This document shows, piece after piece, positions 1 through 10,989 of a stretch of 64,000 nucleotides of DNA. This DNA is from Pyrus communis (lineage: Eukaryota > Streptophyta > Magnoliopsida > Rosales > Rosaceae), in NCBI RefSeq assembly GCF_963583255.1, contig NC_084803.1, positions 28,618,428 through 28,682,427 on the forward strand, written 5' to 3'. The notes under the pieces are model-generated. The model had not been told where the DNA came from and made no database searches. It worked only from the letters and a program-made list of their open reading frames with translations. How positions within the stretch are numbered: position 1 is the stretch's first letter; every line of letters starts with the position of its first letter. The translations under genes were made by a program, and so were the position numbers.

Positions 1-44
1 CCCGAATTTCAATTTTCTTTTATACTAACATGTGGTTAATGATT

Positions 45-128
45 CAGGCACCCAATCTGGAATTTAAACTATTATCGGATCATTTCAAGTATCACCGCCC
101 ATTCAAAGATAAATTCCATGCCGTTTGA
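45..128 (+). pseudogene. C-terminal end of the truncated Gag-related ORF of N1
   Basis: The reading frame starting at the CAG at 45 translates to APNLEFKLLSDHFKYHRPFK and ends at the TGA at 126-128. It parallels [20 protein letters not shown] at the protease-RT boundary of the autonomous copies, and the last codons of the E_A ORF at 48710. Upstream, at about 22-47, lie a TACTAAC branch-point-like motif, a short T-rich stretch and an AG, the 3' half of the intron-like segment described in the findings. In N1 the frame stops where RT would begin in an autonomous element. Confidence 0.7.
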
Positions 129-144
129 TTTTATTTATGTTAAT

Positions 145-145
<1 letters not shown>

Positions 146-194
<49 letters not shown>
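146..194 (+). repeat. 49-base poly(A) run at the pol-deletion site of N1
   Basis: An uninterrupted A tract lies between the end of the Gag remnant and the tail of the antisense ORF. E_A has a T-rich tract at the equivalent place on its opposite strand (48630-48693). The A tract therefore marks the junction at which the pol region was lost in this family. Confidence 0.9.
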
Positions 195-197
<3 letters not shown>

Positions 198-227
198 GTG
201 ATACTAAACATGGAGAAAGGTGGAGCT

Positions 228-899
228 TCACAAAGGTTGTTTGCGTGAAGCCCCACTACGAGGCGCAGAAGCGGAAGGCGCAGAAGCGGGAGGCATAGAA
301 GCGGGAGGCATCGGAGCGGAAGCCATCGGAGCGGGAGGCATCGGAGCTAGAGCATTCCAGGCCTCAATACTTGGCCAAGCGCTGGATGACCCAGGAAAAA
401 GGTGCCTCTGGAGATAAGACGCAAGCCTTTGACGGTCATTGTGAATTCGACCCTCAGATTCTTGCAGCTCATCAAGCTTCCTCTTCATGCCCGCCGAATA
501 GTTATTTGCAAGCACATGCAAACTTCTATTCTCGTACTTAAGCTGTTTGATTTCCTGCTTAAGACTTTCCACCTCTGCCATCAACGATTCCACTTGGCGG
601 GACCGAGCAAGCAGGCGTAGGCCCATGTTGGACACAGAGCTCGCACACTGAACACTAAGTGCGAGGGACTCTTGAACGGCCAACTCATCGGACCGTCCTG
701 ACAGCAGCCTACTATCTTTTGGAGTGAGGAGGTTCCTAGCTACTATTGTAGCTGTTGTGGCGTCCTGCATCACAGAGTCTTCACCTGAAAGAGGACCGTT
801 AGAAGATAAAAAAGAAGGACGCCATACATTACCTTGACGGGGCGCAACCGGATCGCTGCTAAGACTCAAATCTAAGCTAAGGTTCGATGAGTTTGCCAT
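228..899 (-). CDS. aORF of N1: antisense extra ORF, EAR-like and coiled-coil protein of unknown function
   Basis: This 223-codon ORF lies on the strand opposite to the element. The ATG at 899 is preferred over an upstream in-frame TTG at 908. I do not recognise the protein family. Visible parts are a Leu/Ser N-terminus with an alternating-leucine LSLDLSL motif (LxLxL, EAR type) at residues 7-13; a central region with NLLTPKDSRLLSGRSDELA; a strongly charged heptad region at about 100-165 (RQVESLMAEV, LKQEIKQLKYENRSL, RKLDELQESEGRI) that should form a coiled coil; a conserved QRHLFPGSSSAWPSIEAW block; and a Pro/Ala/Ser/Met repeat tail. There is no signal peptide, membrane segment or retroviral motif. 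Copies occur at 21133, 47930 and 53756-56733, always antisense to their element. The frame is fully open here, so expression is possible. Env-like function is unlikely. Confidence 0.75.
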   Translation of the reverse strand: MANSSNLSLDLSLSSDPVAPRQGNVWRPSFLSSNGPLSGEDSVMQDATTATIVARNLLTPKDSRLLSGRSDELAVQESLALSVQCASSVSNMGLRLLARSRQVESLMAEVESLKQEIKQLKYENRSLHVLANNYSAGMKRKLDELQESEGRIHNDRQRLASYLQRHLFPGSSSAWPSIEAWNALAPMPPAPMASAPMPPASMPPASAPSASAPRSGASRKQPL

Positions 900-1800
900 T
901 TTTTTCAAAAGTGTTCAAAGAGAATGGGTGGATGGAGTTAAATTTAGAAGGGTCAGAGACGGTTTTCAAGAATGGGAAATCTTCAGAGTGTGTTTGTGGC
1001 GGTGATCGATACCTCAATAAGAAGCCAAGGCAACGCGTCCACCGATTCAAAGAGCCGGAATTTCCGGCGTAATTTAGGCGACGTTTTCTCGGCTTTTCAG
1101 AAGACGCACGTGGAGGCCATCATCGCAACTACACCTCTTTAGCCGACAAGCGCAAAGTTCGGCGACGCTTTCTCTGCTTTTCAGAAGACGCGTGCAGCTT
1201 TGTCAAAAGGAGCCGCATCTGCACTACCACGTGTCGTTCAGAAAGCGAAGGGGCGCCTGCTCAGAAATCGAAGAGGCGTATTCAAAGATCGAAGAGGCGC
1301 CACTATTTCAAAAAGCCGGAATTGCGGGATCAAAACGTTTGTCGACAAGGGTAAAAAGTACCACCACTTGATATTATCTCTATATATGTCGACCTTCGTC
1401 TTTTATGGCAGGGCAAACCTGAAGAAAATGCCCAACTCTCCCTCACCTCTGAGGGCGCACTCCCAGCAAGGCCTTTCAAAATACTCAATTCTTTCTTCTT
1501 CCCCAAAGATGATACCAGATGCCTGGAGTACATATGACCCAGGAGGAAACGGCGGATTGAAGCTTGTGCTGATTCATTCACCGCTTCTTCAAAAGCAAAG
1601 GTATCTCATATCATAAAGGTCAAAAGCAAAAGTATCTCATATCATGCTCTTTCCCTGTCTTTTTCTTTGTCCTTGTTCTTACTCGCATGGCAAAGTAAAA
1701 GAAGCAATCAGCCGGCACTTGGAGTCAATCTTCCGATCTGGAGCCAACTGCCTGGAATCTATTCCTGATTGCTTACCTAGCGTTGCTCTCGAGTAGTCAT
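900..1800 (-). promoter_or_regulatory. Upstream region of the N1 aORF
   Basis: This GC-richer stretch, relative to its surroundings, lies upstream of the aORF on the minus strand. It matches 47100-47929 of E_A, including the two related blocks that contain GACAAAG, GCGTC and CTTTTCAGA-type words at about 1080-1210, and a CACGTG G-box core near 1230. The TATA-like motif seen in E_A near 47805 is disrupted in this copy. A second TATATA lies at about 1380. The promoter role is inferred from motif content and position. Confidence 0.4.
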
Positions 1801-3946
1801 CTTCAATGGTTGATACACTTCCGGAGAAGGGACCACTTCTGCAAAGGGGAGCGAGTAAGGCAAGTGAAAATGATACATTGAAGCATGTGGAGACAAACAT
1901 AGGCTGAGTTATCCTCCAACCCTTTTCAATACGAATTGGAAAGATTGAACAAAGAAACAGACCAAAGGGGTAAGCTCAGACCTTCGGGGAAGACCAAAAG
2001 AATCCTCCAGCCCAGTAGCACAAAGGAAAATCAATGATGGGCGGAAACCAGTTCAAGAGTAAGCCTGTGGAATCACAAAGATCAAAGCCTCAATGCAATT
2101 ACCAAGGAGAAGATGGAATTTACACTCTATAACCAGATTTGCGTCTCTAAACTCTTATCTTTGTTAATTACATTATGACATGTTTAGTATGTTTAAGTGC
2201 TTTTTGTGTGTTTACTTATGTTTTGTGTGAATCTATGCTTAAAACATTGAGGACAATGTTTGATTTAAGTGTGGGGGGGTAACTAATGTTGTTAATGCAA
2301 ATTCGTGGGATTTTATCACCCATAACTTCAAATGTTGTTCCTTGCTGTTTTAAGGTGTTTTTAAACTGTTTTAGCGTGTTTTGTTTTATAACTCCGAAAA
2401 ACACATAAAAATTTGAAAAAAAATGTTTTGAAAAGCCTAAAAAGAGTGTTTTGAGTCGTTTTTGTGTCGTAGGTTACCTTCCAACACAATGATAAGGATT
2501 TGGTTTCTAATTGCATGACTGTTAAAAAGAGTTATGAACATAGAGAAAAGTTTGATTTACTCTTGGTTTATGCTTAGTTATGGTTATAATGTATGACTTC
2601 ACATGCAATCATAAAAGAAAAAAAAAAAATTCGTTTTTGTAACATGCTTGAAGGAAGGAACTCAAACAAACGCTACAACCCTGAGAGACTTGAGCCTATA
2701 ACGTTCTTTGGAGAGTATAATCTGTGATTTCTTGTTTTCTAAAGTCGTTGCATGATCTCATTATTCTTTGCTTGGTTACTACTTAGAAGGCGTTTCATCA
2801 TATAGTTCCAAATGCTAGAACTCATGCCCATTTCATTCAAAGCATGTTATTGATTTGCATAACATATATCAAGATGAAGTTGTGTAGTTGCCACCATAGC
2901 CAAATAGCCTCACTTCCCATATTTCGTATTTGTTGTAAGTTTTAACCCCGTTGAGCCTTGTTTAGCCTCTATTCTTTGTTTACCCATATTTTCCTCACCT
3001 AGCCTAGTTTAGGACAATCCACACCCTTGTTCTTAAAAGATAGTGAGCATGACTTAAATGAATTCCTTTTGAGTTACATTATGCAAGAAAATGAGTGTGG
3101 GGGAAGGAATGCTTGTTCTTAAGTATGTTTGAGATTCAAAAGAAAAGAAAGATAGAAAGAAAAAAAAAAAAAAAAAAAAAGAGCTTGAAAAAAAAAAAAA
3201 AAATTAAATAAATGAAAGAATGAGTGATTGAAGAAAGGGTCCAAAAAGTGAATATGGCCCTAAGTTTTGTGTGACTTTCCCTTGGGTGTTCAAAGTTGAC
3301 TTCTGCGTTCTTAAGGGAATTCTAAGTGCCTGATTCAATACTTTGCTCACTATTGCTTTAAGAATGTTTGTTTATCCTTCACCTTTCATTGTTAGCCAAT
3401 ACCCTAGCCCCGTTACAACCCTTGACTTCTATCTTGAGTGTTATGGGTTTCAATTTGTGGAGTTTGAACTTGGTATGAGCTTATGGTGTCACTGGTTCTC
3501 GCATCTAAGTAGTAGCATTCCATTCATGAGATCATATCTAAACATGCTTATTAACTCCAGAAATTGCGTTCTTTGTGATACATATATGTGAGTGTTCGTT
3601 TTCATGTTTACATCAATCTTCTCACATATGACTAGATTAGGGTGTGTAGTTAGAAAATCTGAGTAAAAATCGAGTGCATATCTTGTAAGGAATTGAGCAA
3701 ATTCTCTAAGGCATGTTACTACATTCAAAACATGGTTTTAAATGCTTAATTGTGAACTAGTATATGGTGACTATGATTAAGAATGTACTTAAGTGTGAAG
3801 ATGACTAAAATCTGTGGGAATGATGATTTTTAACGTGTCATGTGCATTGGAAATCCCTAAGACGGTTGTTGGAAGGTTTAGGTTGTGTTTTACGTGTTTA
3901 GTGTCGTTTTGTTTATTTGTTTTTATTCTGTTTTGCTCGAGGACTA
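1801..3946 (+). other. 3' untranslated region of N1
   Basis: This is an AT-rich, non-coding sense region between the antisense ORF block and the PPT. It contains a short conserved stretch (about 1917-2130) that is open as a roughly 70-codon frame in C, E_A and E but broken here. A first PPT-like motif, AAGTGTGGGGGGGTAA, lies at about 2267, and a second G-rich motif, AGTGTGGGGGAAGG, at about 3092. Two A runs lie at 3160-3180 and 3188-3203. No convincing gene is present; the small open frames here are not shared between copies. Confidence 0.7.
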
Positions 3947-3955
3947 GCAAAAGCT

Positions 3956-3970
3956 AAGTGTGGGGGTATT
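3956..3970 (+). promoter_or_regulatory. Polypurine tract of N1
   Basis: AAGTGTGGGGGTATT abuts the TGATAGGAGC start of the LTR at 3971. The same sequence precedes the 3' LTR of C (17979-17993, reversed) and of E_A (44778-44792, reversed), so it is the plus-strand primer site of this group. Confidence 0.9.
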
Positions 3971-6092
3971 TGATAGGAGCATATTCATGCGACTTAAATG
4001 GCTTGTTCTCGTACATTTACGTTATGTTTTCTTTAGTTATTTTAGTTCTTTATGCTTCTTTTGTGTGTTTTCAGGTTCTAAGGGCTTAGGGAGCAAGAAA
4101 GTGCATTTTGAGGCCATTTGGAGCATTTTTGGGCATGGATTGGATAGCTTATCCATGGAGCCAAAGTTTGGACGAATTTGAAGGCCTTATTTTCACTTTG
4201 GACATAAAACAAAGGGCCTAGCCCATTCTCTCTTATTCTATCCCTTATAGCCATGCAAAGAACCATCCATTCCATCAAAAACAATCCATCAATTCACATG
4301 CAAAACCACCATTAACATACATGCACCCAAACAAAGCCAACCTAGCTAACCCTACATGCATTATTTATTAGCATCTTTACAAGACATTATCATTGCATAA
4401 CATTCCACTTCCACCTCTTTCCAACCTAATTCACATGCATATCAACCCTACATACATTAATTAGTCATTCTTTTCATATTACACTCAAATGCATTCACAT
4501 GCATTTCAAGAAGCAAAACAACATTGTGCCGTGAGCTTCCCTTGCATTTTCAGCTTTCCTCCTTGCATTCACATGCATAACCAACCTAGTGTCACTCCCA
4601 TTCATTCCCTTTAATTATTTAGCCATTATCATACATTTATTCTCCCATAAACAACCCAACAATGCCGTGAGTTCCCACTCCCATTTCCAGCTTTCCATAA
4701 CTTTTCCTAGTTGTTTTATTACATACATTCCCCCTTCATTATTCCAAACACATGCACCCATAATCATTCATCCCCTCCTAGCTGCAATATTCCCTCTTTT
4801 GTTCCCCCATTTCACCTATAAATAAGCATCCAACACTCCTCAAAATTCATTCACTCTTCCATACACATTTTCAGTTACAAACACTTCCATTTTCTGTGCA
4901 GTTTTTCTCCTTCATTGCAGCCACTATCCAACCACTTCCCATCCCTCCAAAACACTTCACATAATCCCCAAAGCTCACCTTAGACCTTGTGCTACAACAA
5001 CGAGGAAGAAAAGAGTGCCTAAACGTTCATACAATTCAAGTTTGAGTTGTTGGAATGTTTAGGTGTTTCTTTGATTTCAAAGTTTAAATTCAATTCTCTT
5101 TGTTTTGTATGAGGAACTAAACCCCCCTTTAGCTAGGGGGGGATTCGAAATATATGTTTATGCTTGCATTTTGATTTGATTACTTTTAATTACGTTTCAT
5201 AAGTTGTGAATTCAATTTGTTTAACTATTTGATTGATATCCTATTTATGTATGTTTATTGAGAATGAACGCTTAATTTTCATGCATGAATATGACGCTAG
5301 AATATAAGTGAGTTTCACCTAATCGTTATGAACTTATATTCACAAGTAGTGGAGGTTGCTTATAAACAATCGCGTTAAACGAATTCTTGGCATAAGTTTC
5401 ATGCAATCATAGTAACGAATGCCTCGTCAACACTTATAGTTTTCATGATGCTTAATGATTCTTGCTTGTTTCTCTATTATGCAATTCATGAAGGGAACTT
5501 GTGAGGAATGCTTTGGGTTGTCGTATGCAATCATCCAATTCATTAACTTAAGGAAAACTTGACGGTTAATTTAAGCGGACCTAATTAACCCGGGGTGTTG
5601 AGAATTAATGATTTGTTGAAATGCAATTGGAAATCGTTTTATTATGCAAGTATAACATATGTGGAGAAGAACCCCTTAGCTAGCCATACCATCCATTCAT
5701 TTCCGTCAATTTCATATTTACAATTTGTTTTCTTTACAATCTATCCATTTTAGTTTAAATTCGTCCAAAATCAATCCCCCCATATTTCGTTTAAAGTCTT
5801 AGTCTTAATCTTTCTTATTTTTAATTTTGAATTCTTCGAGTTTAGTATAGCATTTTAGTTTGTGTTTTTAAAAGCATTTTGAGTCTTTTGATTTGTTTTA
5901 GTGTTTTAAAGTTTAGTTTTACATTCTTTGAGTCTAGTTTAGTGTTTTATATTATGTTTTTACGTTTTTAAGTCAAATCCAAGTGATTAACAATCCCTCC
6001 TAATCCCCGGTCCAGAACGATCCCTACTTATACTTATACTACAATTGTCAAAAAGAGGGTTTAATTTGAGTGTCAAGTAATTCTCGGCACCA
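3971..6092 (+). repeat. LTR of N1 and left arm of palindrome P1
   Basis: The LTR starts TGATAGGAGC after the PPT and ends CGGCACCA. It is followed by AATTTTG, which resembles the first bases of the internal region that precede TGGCGCC in other copies. The TATA box TATAAATA is at 4817-4824. The U3 part is rich in CATGCA words. A small dyad, CCCCCC...TTTAGCTAGGGGGG, is at about 5121. This LTR has a PPT on its left, as a 3' LTR does, and leader-like bases on its right, as a 5' LTR does. Confidence 0.9.
4817..4824 (+). promoter_or_regulatory. TATA box of the N1 LTR
   Basis: TATAAATA sits downstream of the CATGCA-rich U3 and ahead of a conserved block ending in GTGCAGTTTTTCTCC. Equivalent boxes occur in the other LTRs at 15707, 35994 and 54838, which supports a transcription start some 30 bases downstream. 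Confidence 0.7.
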
Positions 6093-6107
6093 AATTTTGC
6101 CAAAATT

Positions 6108-8229
6108 TGGTGCCGAGAATTACTTGACACTCAAATTAAACCCTCTTTTTGACAATTGTAGTATAAGTATAAGTAGGGATCGTTCTGGACCGGGGATTAG
6201 GAGGGATTGTTAATCACTTGGATTTGACTTAAAAACGTAAAAACATAATATAAAACACTAAACTAGACTCAAAGAATGTAAAACTAAACTTTAAAACACT
6301 AAAACAAATCAAAAGACTCAAAATGCTTTTAAAAACACAAACTAAAATGCTATACTAAACTCGAAGAATTCAAAATTAAAAATAAGAAAGATTAAGACTA
6401 AGACTTTAAACGAAATATGGGGGGATTGATTTTGGACGAATTTAAACTAAAATGGATAGATTGTAAAGAAAACAAATTGTAAATATGAAATTGACGGAAA
6501 TGAATGGATGGTATGGCTAGCTAAGGGGTTCTTCTCCACATATGTTATACTTGCATAATAAAACGATTTCCAATTGCATTTCAACAAATCATTAATTCTC
6601 AACACCCCGGGTTAATTAGGTCCGCTTAAATTAACCGTCAAGTTTTCCTTAAGTTAATGAATTGGATGATTGCATACGACAACCCAAAGCATTCCTCACA
6701 AGTTCCCTTCATGAATTGCATAATAGAGAAACAAGCAAGAATCATTAAGCATCATGAAAACTATAAGTGTTGACGAGGCATTCGTTACTATGATTGCATG
6801 AAACTTATGCCAAGAATTCGTTTAACGCGATTGTTTATAAGCAACCTCCACTACTTGTGAATATAAGTTCATAACGATTAGGTGAAACTCACTTATATTC
6901 TAGCGTCATATTCATGCATGAAAATTAAGCGTTCATTCTCAATAAACATACATAAATAGGATATCAATCAAATAGTTAAACAAATTGAATTCACAACTTA
7001 TGAAACGTAATTAAAAGTAATCAAATCAAAATGCAAGCATAAACATATATTTCGAATCCCCCCCTAGCTAAAGGGGGGTTTAGTTCCTCATACAAAACAA
7101 AGAGAATTGAATTTAAACTTTGAAATCAAAGAAACACCTAAACATTCCAACAACTCAAACTTGAATTGTATGAACGTTTAGGCACTCTTTTCTTCCTCGT
7201 TGTTGTAGCACAAGGTCTAAGGTGAGCTTTGGGGATTATGTGAAGTGTTTTGGAGGGATGGGAAGTGGTTGGATAGTGGCTGCAATGAAGGAGAAAAACT
7301 GCACAGAAAATGGAAGTGTTTGTAACTGAAAATGTGTATGGAAGAGTGAATGAATTTTGAGGAGTGTTGGATGCTTATTTATAGGTGAAATGGGGGAACA
7401 AAAGAGGGAATATTGCAGCTAGGAGGGGATGAATGATTATGGGTGCATGTGTTTGGAATAATGAAGGGGGAATGTATGTAATAAAACAACTAGGAAAAGT
7501 TATGGAAAGCTGGAAATGGGAGTGGGAACTCACGGCATTGTTGGGTTGTTTATGGGAGAATAAATGTATGATAATGGCTAAATAATTAAAGGGAATGAAT
7601 GGGAGTGACACTAGGTTGGTTATGCATGTGAATGCAAGGAGGAAAGCTGAAAATGCAAGGGAAGCTCACGGCACAATGTTGTTTTGCTTCTTGAAATGCA
7701 TGTGAATGCATTTGAGTGTAATATGAAAAGAATGACTAATTAATGTATGTAGGGTTGATATGCATGTGAATTAGGTTGGAAAGAGGTGGAAGTGGAATGT
7801 TATGCAATGATAATGTCTTGTAAAGATGCTAATAAATAATGCATGTAGGGTTAGCTAGGTTGGCTTTGTTTGGGTGCATGTATGTTAATGGTGGTTTTGC
7901 ATGTGAATTGATGGATTGTTTTTGATGGAATGGATGGTTCTTTGCATGGCTATAAGGGATAGAATAAGAGAGAATGGGCTAGGCCCTTTGTTTTATGTCC
8001 AAAGTGAAAATAAGGCCTTCAAATTCGTCCAAACTTTGGCTCCATGGATAAGCTATCCAATCCATGCCCAAAAATGCTCCAAATGGCCTCAAAATGCACT
8101 TTCTTGCTCCCTAAGCCCTTAGAACCTGAAAACACACAAAAGAAGCATAAAGAACTAAAATAACTAAAGAAAACATAACGTAAATGTACGAGAACAAGCC
8201 ATTTAAGTCGCATGAATATGCTCCTATCA
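6108..8229 (-). repeat. Inverted LTR, right arm of palindrome P1
   Basis: This is the reverse complement of 3971-6092, ending CTCCTATCA at 8229. It is not followed by a PPT but by a 3' UTR fragment of another element, so this LTR 5' terminus looks like an insertion end. The first five outside bases are TTGGT (8230-8234), the predicted target-site duplication. Confidence 0.9.
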
Positions 8230-8602
8230 TTGGTTGTTGAAGAAAGGGTCCAAAAGTGTGAATTTGACCCTAAATGTTGCATGAATCTTCCCTTGTGTTT
8301 AAAAGTTGATTTCTGCCTTCAAAAGCGAGTCAATAGTCAATTTCATTACTTTGCTTCCTATTGTTTGAAGAACCTTTGTTGTCTTTTACCTTTCTTTGTT
8401 AGCCAATACCCTTAGCCTCGTTACAACCGTCAACTTCTATCTTGATGTTATGTGTTCAATATGTAGAGTTTGAATTTGGTATGAGCATATGGAATCACTG
8501 GTTCTCGTTCTAAATAGTAGCATTCCATTCATGAGATCATATACATATCACTGTCATAATTTCAGAAAAGGCTTTCTTTGTTATAACATATGTGAGTGTT
8601 AG
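8230..8602 (+). mobile_element. Fragment of an Athila-like 3' UTR
   Basis: GAAGAAAGGGTCCAAAA at about 8239 and the following sequence align with the N1 3' UTR at about 3232-3600, with many substitutions. It is therefore an older, diverged relative into which P1 (left) and a reversed LTR (right) were inserted. There is no coding content. Confidence 0.7.
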
Positions 8603-9106
8603 TGATGCGAAAATATACTTAACACACAAATTAACCCTCTTTATTGTAGTATATAAGTAAGTAGGGATCGTTCTTAAACCGGGGATTAGGAGGGATTGCT
8701 AAACACTTTAAACTGACTCAAATAACTAAAACTAAACTTTAAAACACTTAACTCAACTTAAAAGACTCAAAACAAGTTCACAAGACTCAAAATAAGCTAA
8801 AAACACTCAAAACTGCCTAAAAACACAAACTGGGCAGATTTGACTCTAAACACAAATTTGGACGAATTTTGGTTCTAACTTGACTCAAAACACTTGAAAA
8901 CACAATCTAAAACAGATTTTAACTAGTTAGACACTCTAAACTAAATGGGGATTTGGTTTTGGACGCAAATAAAGTAAACAAAAACAAGACTTTAAACTAT
9001 GCAGATTTGCACGAATTGGGTGAAATTAGATGGATGATGGCCTAGCTAGGAGGTCTTTCTCCACACATGACATACTTGCATACAAAACAATTTCCTGTTG
9101 CTTATT
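8603..9106 (-). repeat. Reversed LTR fragment (3' end of an LTR), truncated by element B
   Basis: TGATGCGAAAATATACTTAA at 8603 is the reversed end of an LTR. The following bases match the reversed LTR ends at 42225 and 49948 (AGTAGGGATCGTTCT, CCGGGGATTAGGAGGGATTG). It is cut at 9106 by the LTR of B, so B inserted into it. The rest of this LTR is not in the window. Confidence 0.75.
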
Positions 9107-10862
9107 TGATAGGAGCATATTTAGGCGACTTACTTAGCTTGTTTTCGTGCATTTATGTTGTTAATTCATAGTTATTTTAGTAGTTTAAGCTATTTTCGCG
9201 TGTTTTTAGGTTCACATGGCTAAGGAAGCAAAAAGGTGCATTTTGGAGCATTTTGGAGCAAAATTAGACTTGGAATGGATAGCATATGCTTGGAGCAAAA
9301 GGAATGGACGAAATTGAAGACCTAAAGGTGTTAGGATTCCTAATCACAAGAGGATTCCTAATCAAAAGAGGAATCCTAGTCAAAGAAGGTTTCCTACTTG
9401 AAGTAGGAAAGATAAGCCAAGGTTTCCTATTTTGGTTTAACCTTTCCTAATCCTTAAAGACTCCTTGTTTCAGCATCATTGAAGACTTCTCCTTGCAACA
9501 TAACAAGCCTTGTCGTGCAACCCATTGTATTTCCCTTCCTTGCCGTGCAAGGGAGGTCCTTATTTCCTATTCTAAGTCATTAAAACACATTGTCTTTTCA
9601 CCTCAATCTCAGCCGTATCTCACATACCTTTTCTATCCCAAAATCCTTGCTTAATTTCAAAATTAAACCACATTCACCTTCTCACAGTTGAATGCCGCAA
9701 TTACCTTTCCTTTTCCCTTTTAATTTCTGACTTTAAGACTCATTTTCCTGATGGATTTGGGGTCTAAATCCTTTCCTAAACTATGTAATAAACTCTAGGG
9801 TCTAAATCCTTTTGTTTTCAATGTTTAATTCTATTCTCCTTTGTTTTGTTGTGGACATGAGAGGCTAAACTCGTTTTAGCTAGGGGATGCTTTGAAACCA
9901 TGATTACGTTTATAAAATGAGTTGATTAATTCCAGTTGTGATTTCATAAATTGTGAATGCAATTTACTTAACTATTTGATGGATAACTTATTCTTGTATG
10001 TTGATTAGGGAGGCCTACTTAATTTGCATGCTGGAATTTGGTGCTAGAATATAAGGGAGTTTCACATAATCGTTACAAACTTATATTCACAAGTAGTTAA
10101 GGTTGTTTTCACAATCATGTTAAGTAAATTCCTAGCATGAGTATCATGATGTCATAGTTACAAGTGCTTTGTCAATACTTATGATTTTCATTGAACGTAA
10201 TGATCTTTGATTGTATCTCTGTTATGATGTCATGTAGGGAACTTTTGAAGAATGCTTTGGGTTGTCCTATGATGTCATCCAATCCAATAATTTAAGGAAA
10301 ATCTGAGGGTTAATTAGTGATGCCACAGTTAATCTGGGGTGTTGAGGTTCATGGTTTATCGGAAAAGCAACTGGAAATCAATTTATGTTTGAATGTATCA
10401 TGTGTGGAGAAGTATCCCTTGGCTATCTAATCATCCATTGGTTTTTCCAAATTCGGCCAAATCTCTTTTAAGTCTTTTAATTACTTGTTTTTCTCTTAAA
10501 TTCGTCCAAAACCAAATCCCCTTTACTTACTTGTTTCAAATCTGTCCAAAAGTGTGTTTTTGAGTCTTTTGAGTCAAAACCAATTGTATTTTCGTCCAAG
10601 TTAAGTCCTAGAGTCTAAATTGAGTCTTTTTGATTGTTTTGAGCTGTTTTGAGTCTTTTAAGTTTGTTTTGAGTCATACAAGTTTAGTTAAGAGTCTTTT
10701 GAGTTTGTTTAAGTGTTTTGAAGCATATTTTTACATCTTTGAGTCAATTTTTATTAGATTAGCAATCCCTCCTAATCCCCGGCCTAGAACGATCCCTACT
10801 TATATCTATACTACAATTGTCAAAAAGAGGGTTTAATTTGAGTGCTATTATTTATCACATCA
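9107..10862 (+). repeat. 5' LTR of element B
   Basis: The LTR starts TGATAGGAGCATATTTAGG and ends TATCACATCA, directly followed by leader and PBS. It is 1756 bp, shorter and clearly diverged from the other LTRs. It shares the LTR core ending in a GATTAGCAATCCCTCCTAATC block at about 10755. A run of related words built on AGGATTCCTAATCA occurs at about 9330-9395. I see no clear TATA box. No partner 3' LTR is present. Confidence 0.85.
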
Positions 10863-10868
10863 AATTTT

Positions 10869-10886
10869 TGGCGGCGTTGCCGGGGA
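10869..10886 (+). promoter_or_regulatory. Primer-binding site of B, with one mismatch
   Basis: TGGCGGCGTTGCCGGGGA differs at one base from the TGGCGCCGTTGCCGGGGA of the other copies, which is complementary to the 3' end of plant tRNA-Asp. It begins seven bases after the LTR. Confidence 0.85.
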
Positions 10887-10989
10887 TCAGCAACTTTGCT
10901 AATCCCCTATTGTTTTTTTTGTTTCTTTTTCATATATCTTTGTTTTAGCTACTGACCTAGTTTCTTTTCTTGTTTGTAGGTACTAGTTT

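Larger units (their letters stand above)
1..3970 (+). mobile_element. N1: 3' internal part of a non-autonomous Athila-like LTR retrotransposon, cut by the window start
   Basis: In the sense direction this stretch holds the end of a Gag remnant, a 49-base A run, the antisense extra ORF, a long AT-rich 3' untranslated region and a polypurine tract that directly abuts an LTR at 3971. The order matches the complete element E_A (42225-52500, minus strand) feature for feature, so N1 is another member of that pol-less family. The 5' LTR, PBS and start of gag lie left of the window. There is no protease, RT or integrase between the Gag remnant and the aORF, so the copy would depend on proteins supplied in trans. 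Confidence 0.85.
3971..8229. repeat. P1: 4.26-kb palindrome of two inverted LTRs
   Basis: The sequence folds about position 6100. Base 3971 pairs with 8229, and every open frame on one arm recurs at mirrored coordinates on the other (for example 4589-4825 and 7375-7611), so the arms contain no indels. I found no mismatch in the stretches I compared. Each arm is 2129 bp: a full LTR plus seven bases of leader. The centre is AATTTTGCCAAAATT at 6093-6107. Both arms stop exactly at the LTR 5' terminus: the PPT of N1 lies outside on the left, and unrelated internal sequence on the right. Confidence 0.95.

Noticed and set aside
228..899. Antisense ORF as an Athila env-like gene
   Set aside because: It is on the wrong strand and has no signal peptide, transmembrane segment or Cys pattern.
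4589..4825. 78-codon ORF duplicated at 7375-7611
   Set aside because: Identity is due to the palindrome, not to coding constraint, and the translation is low complexity.
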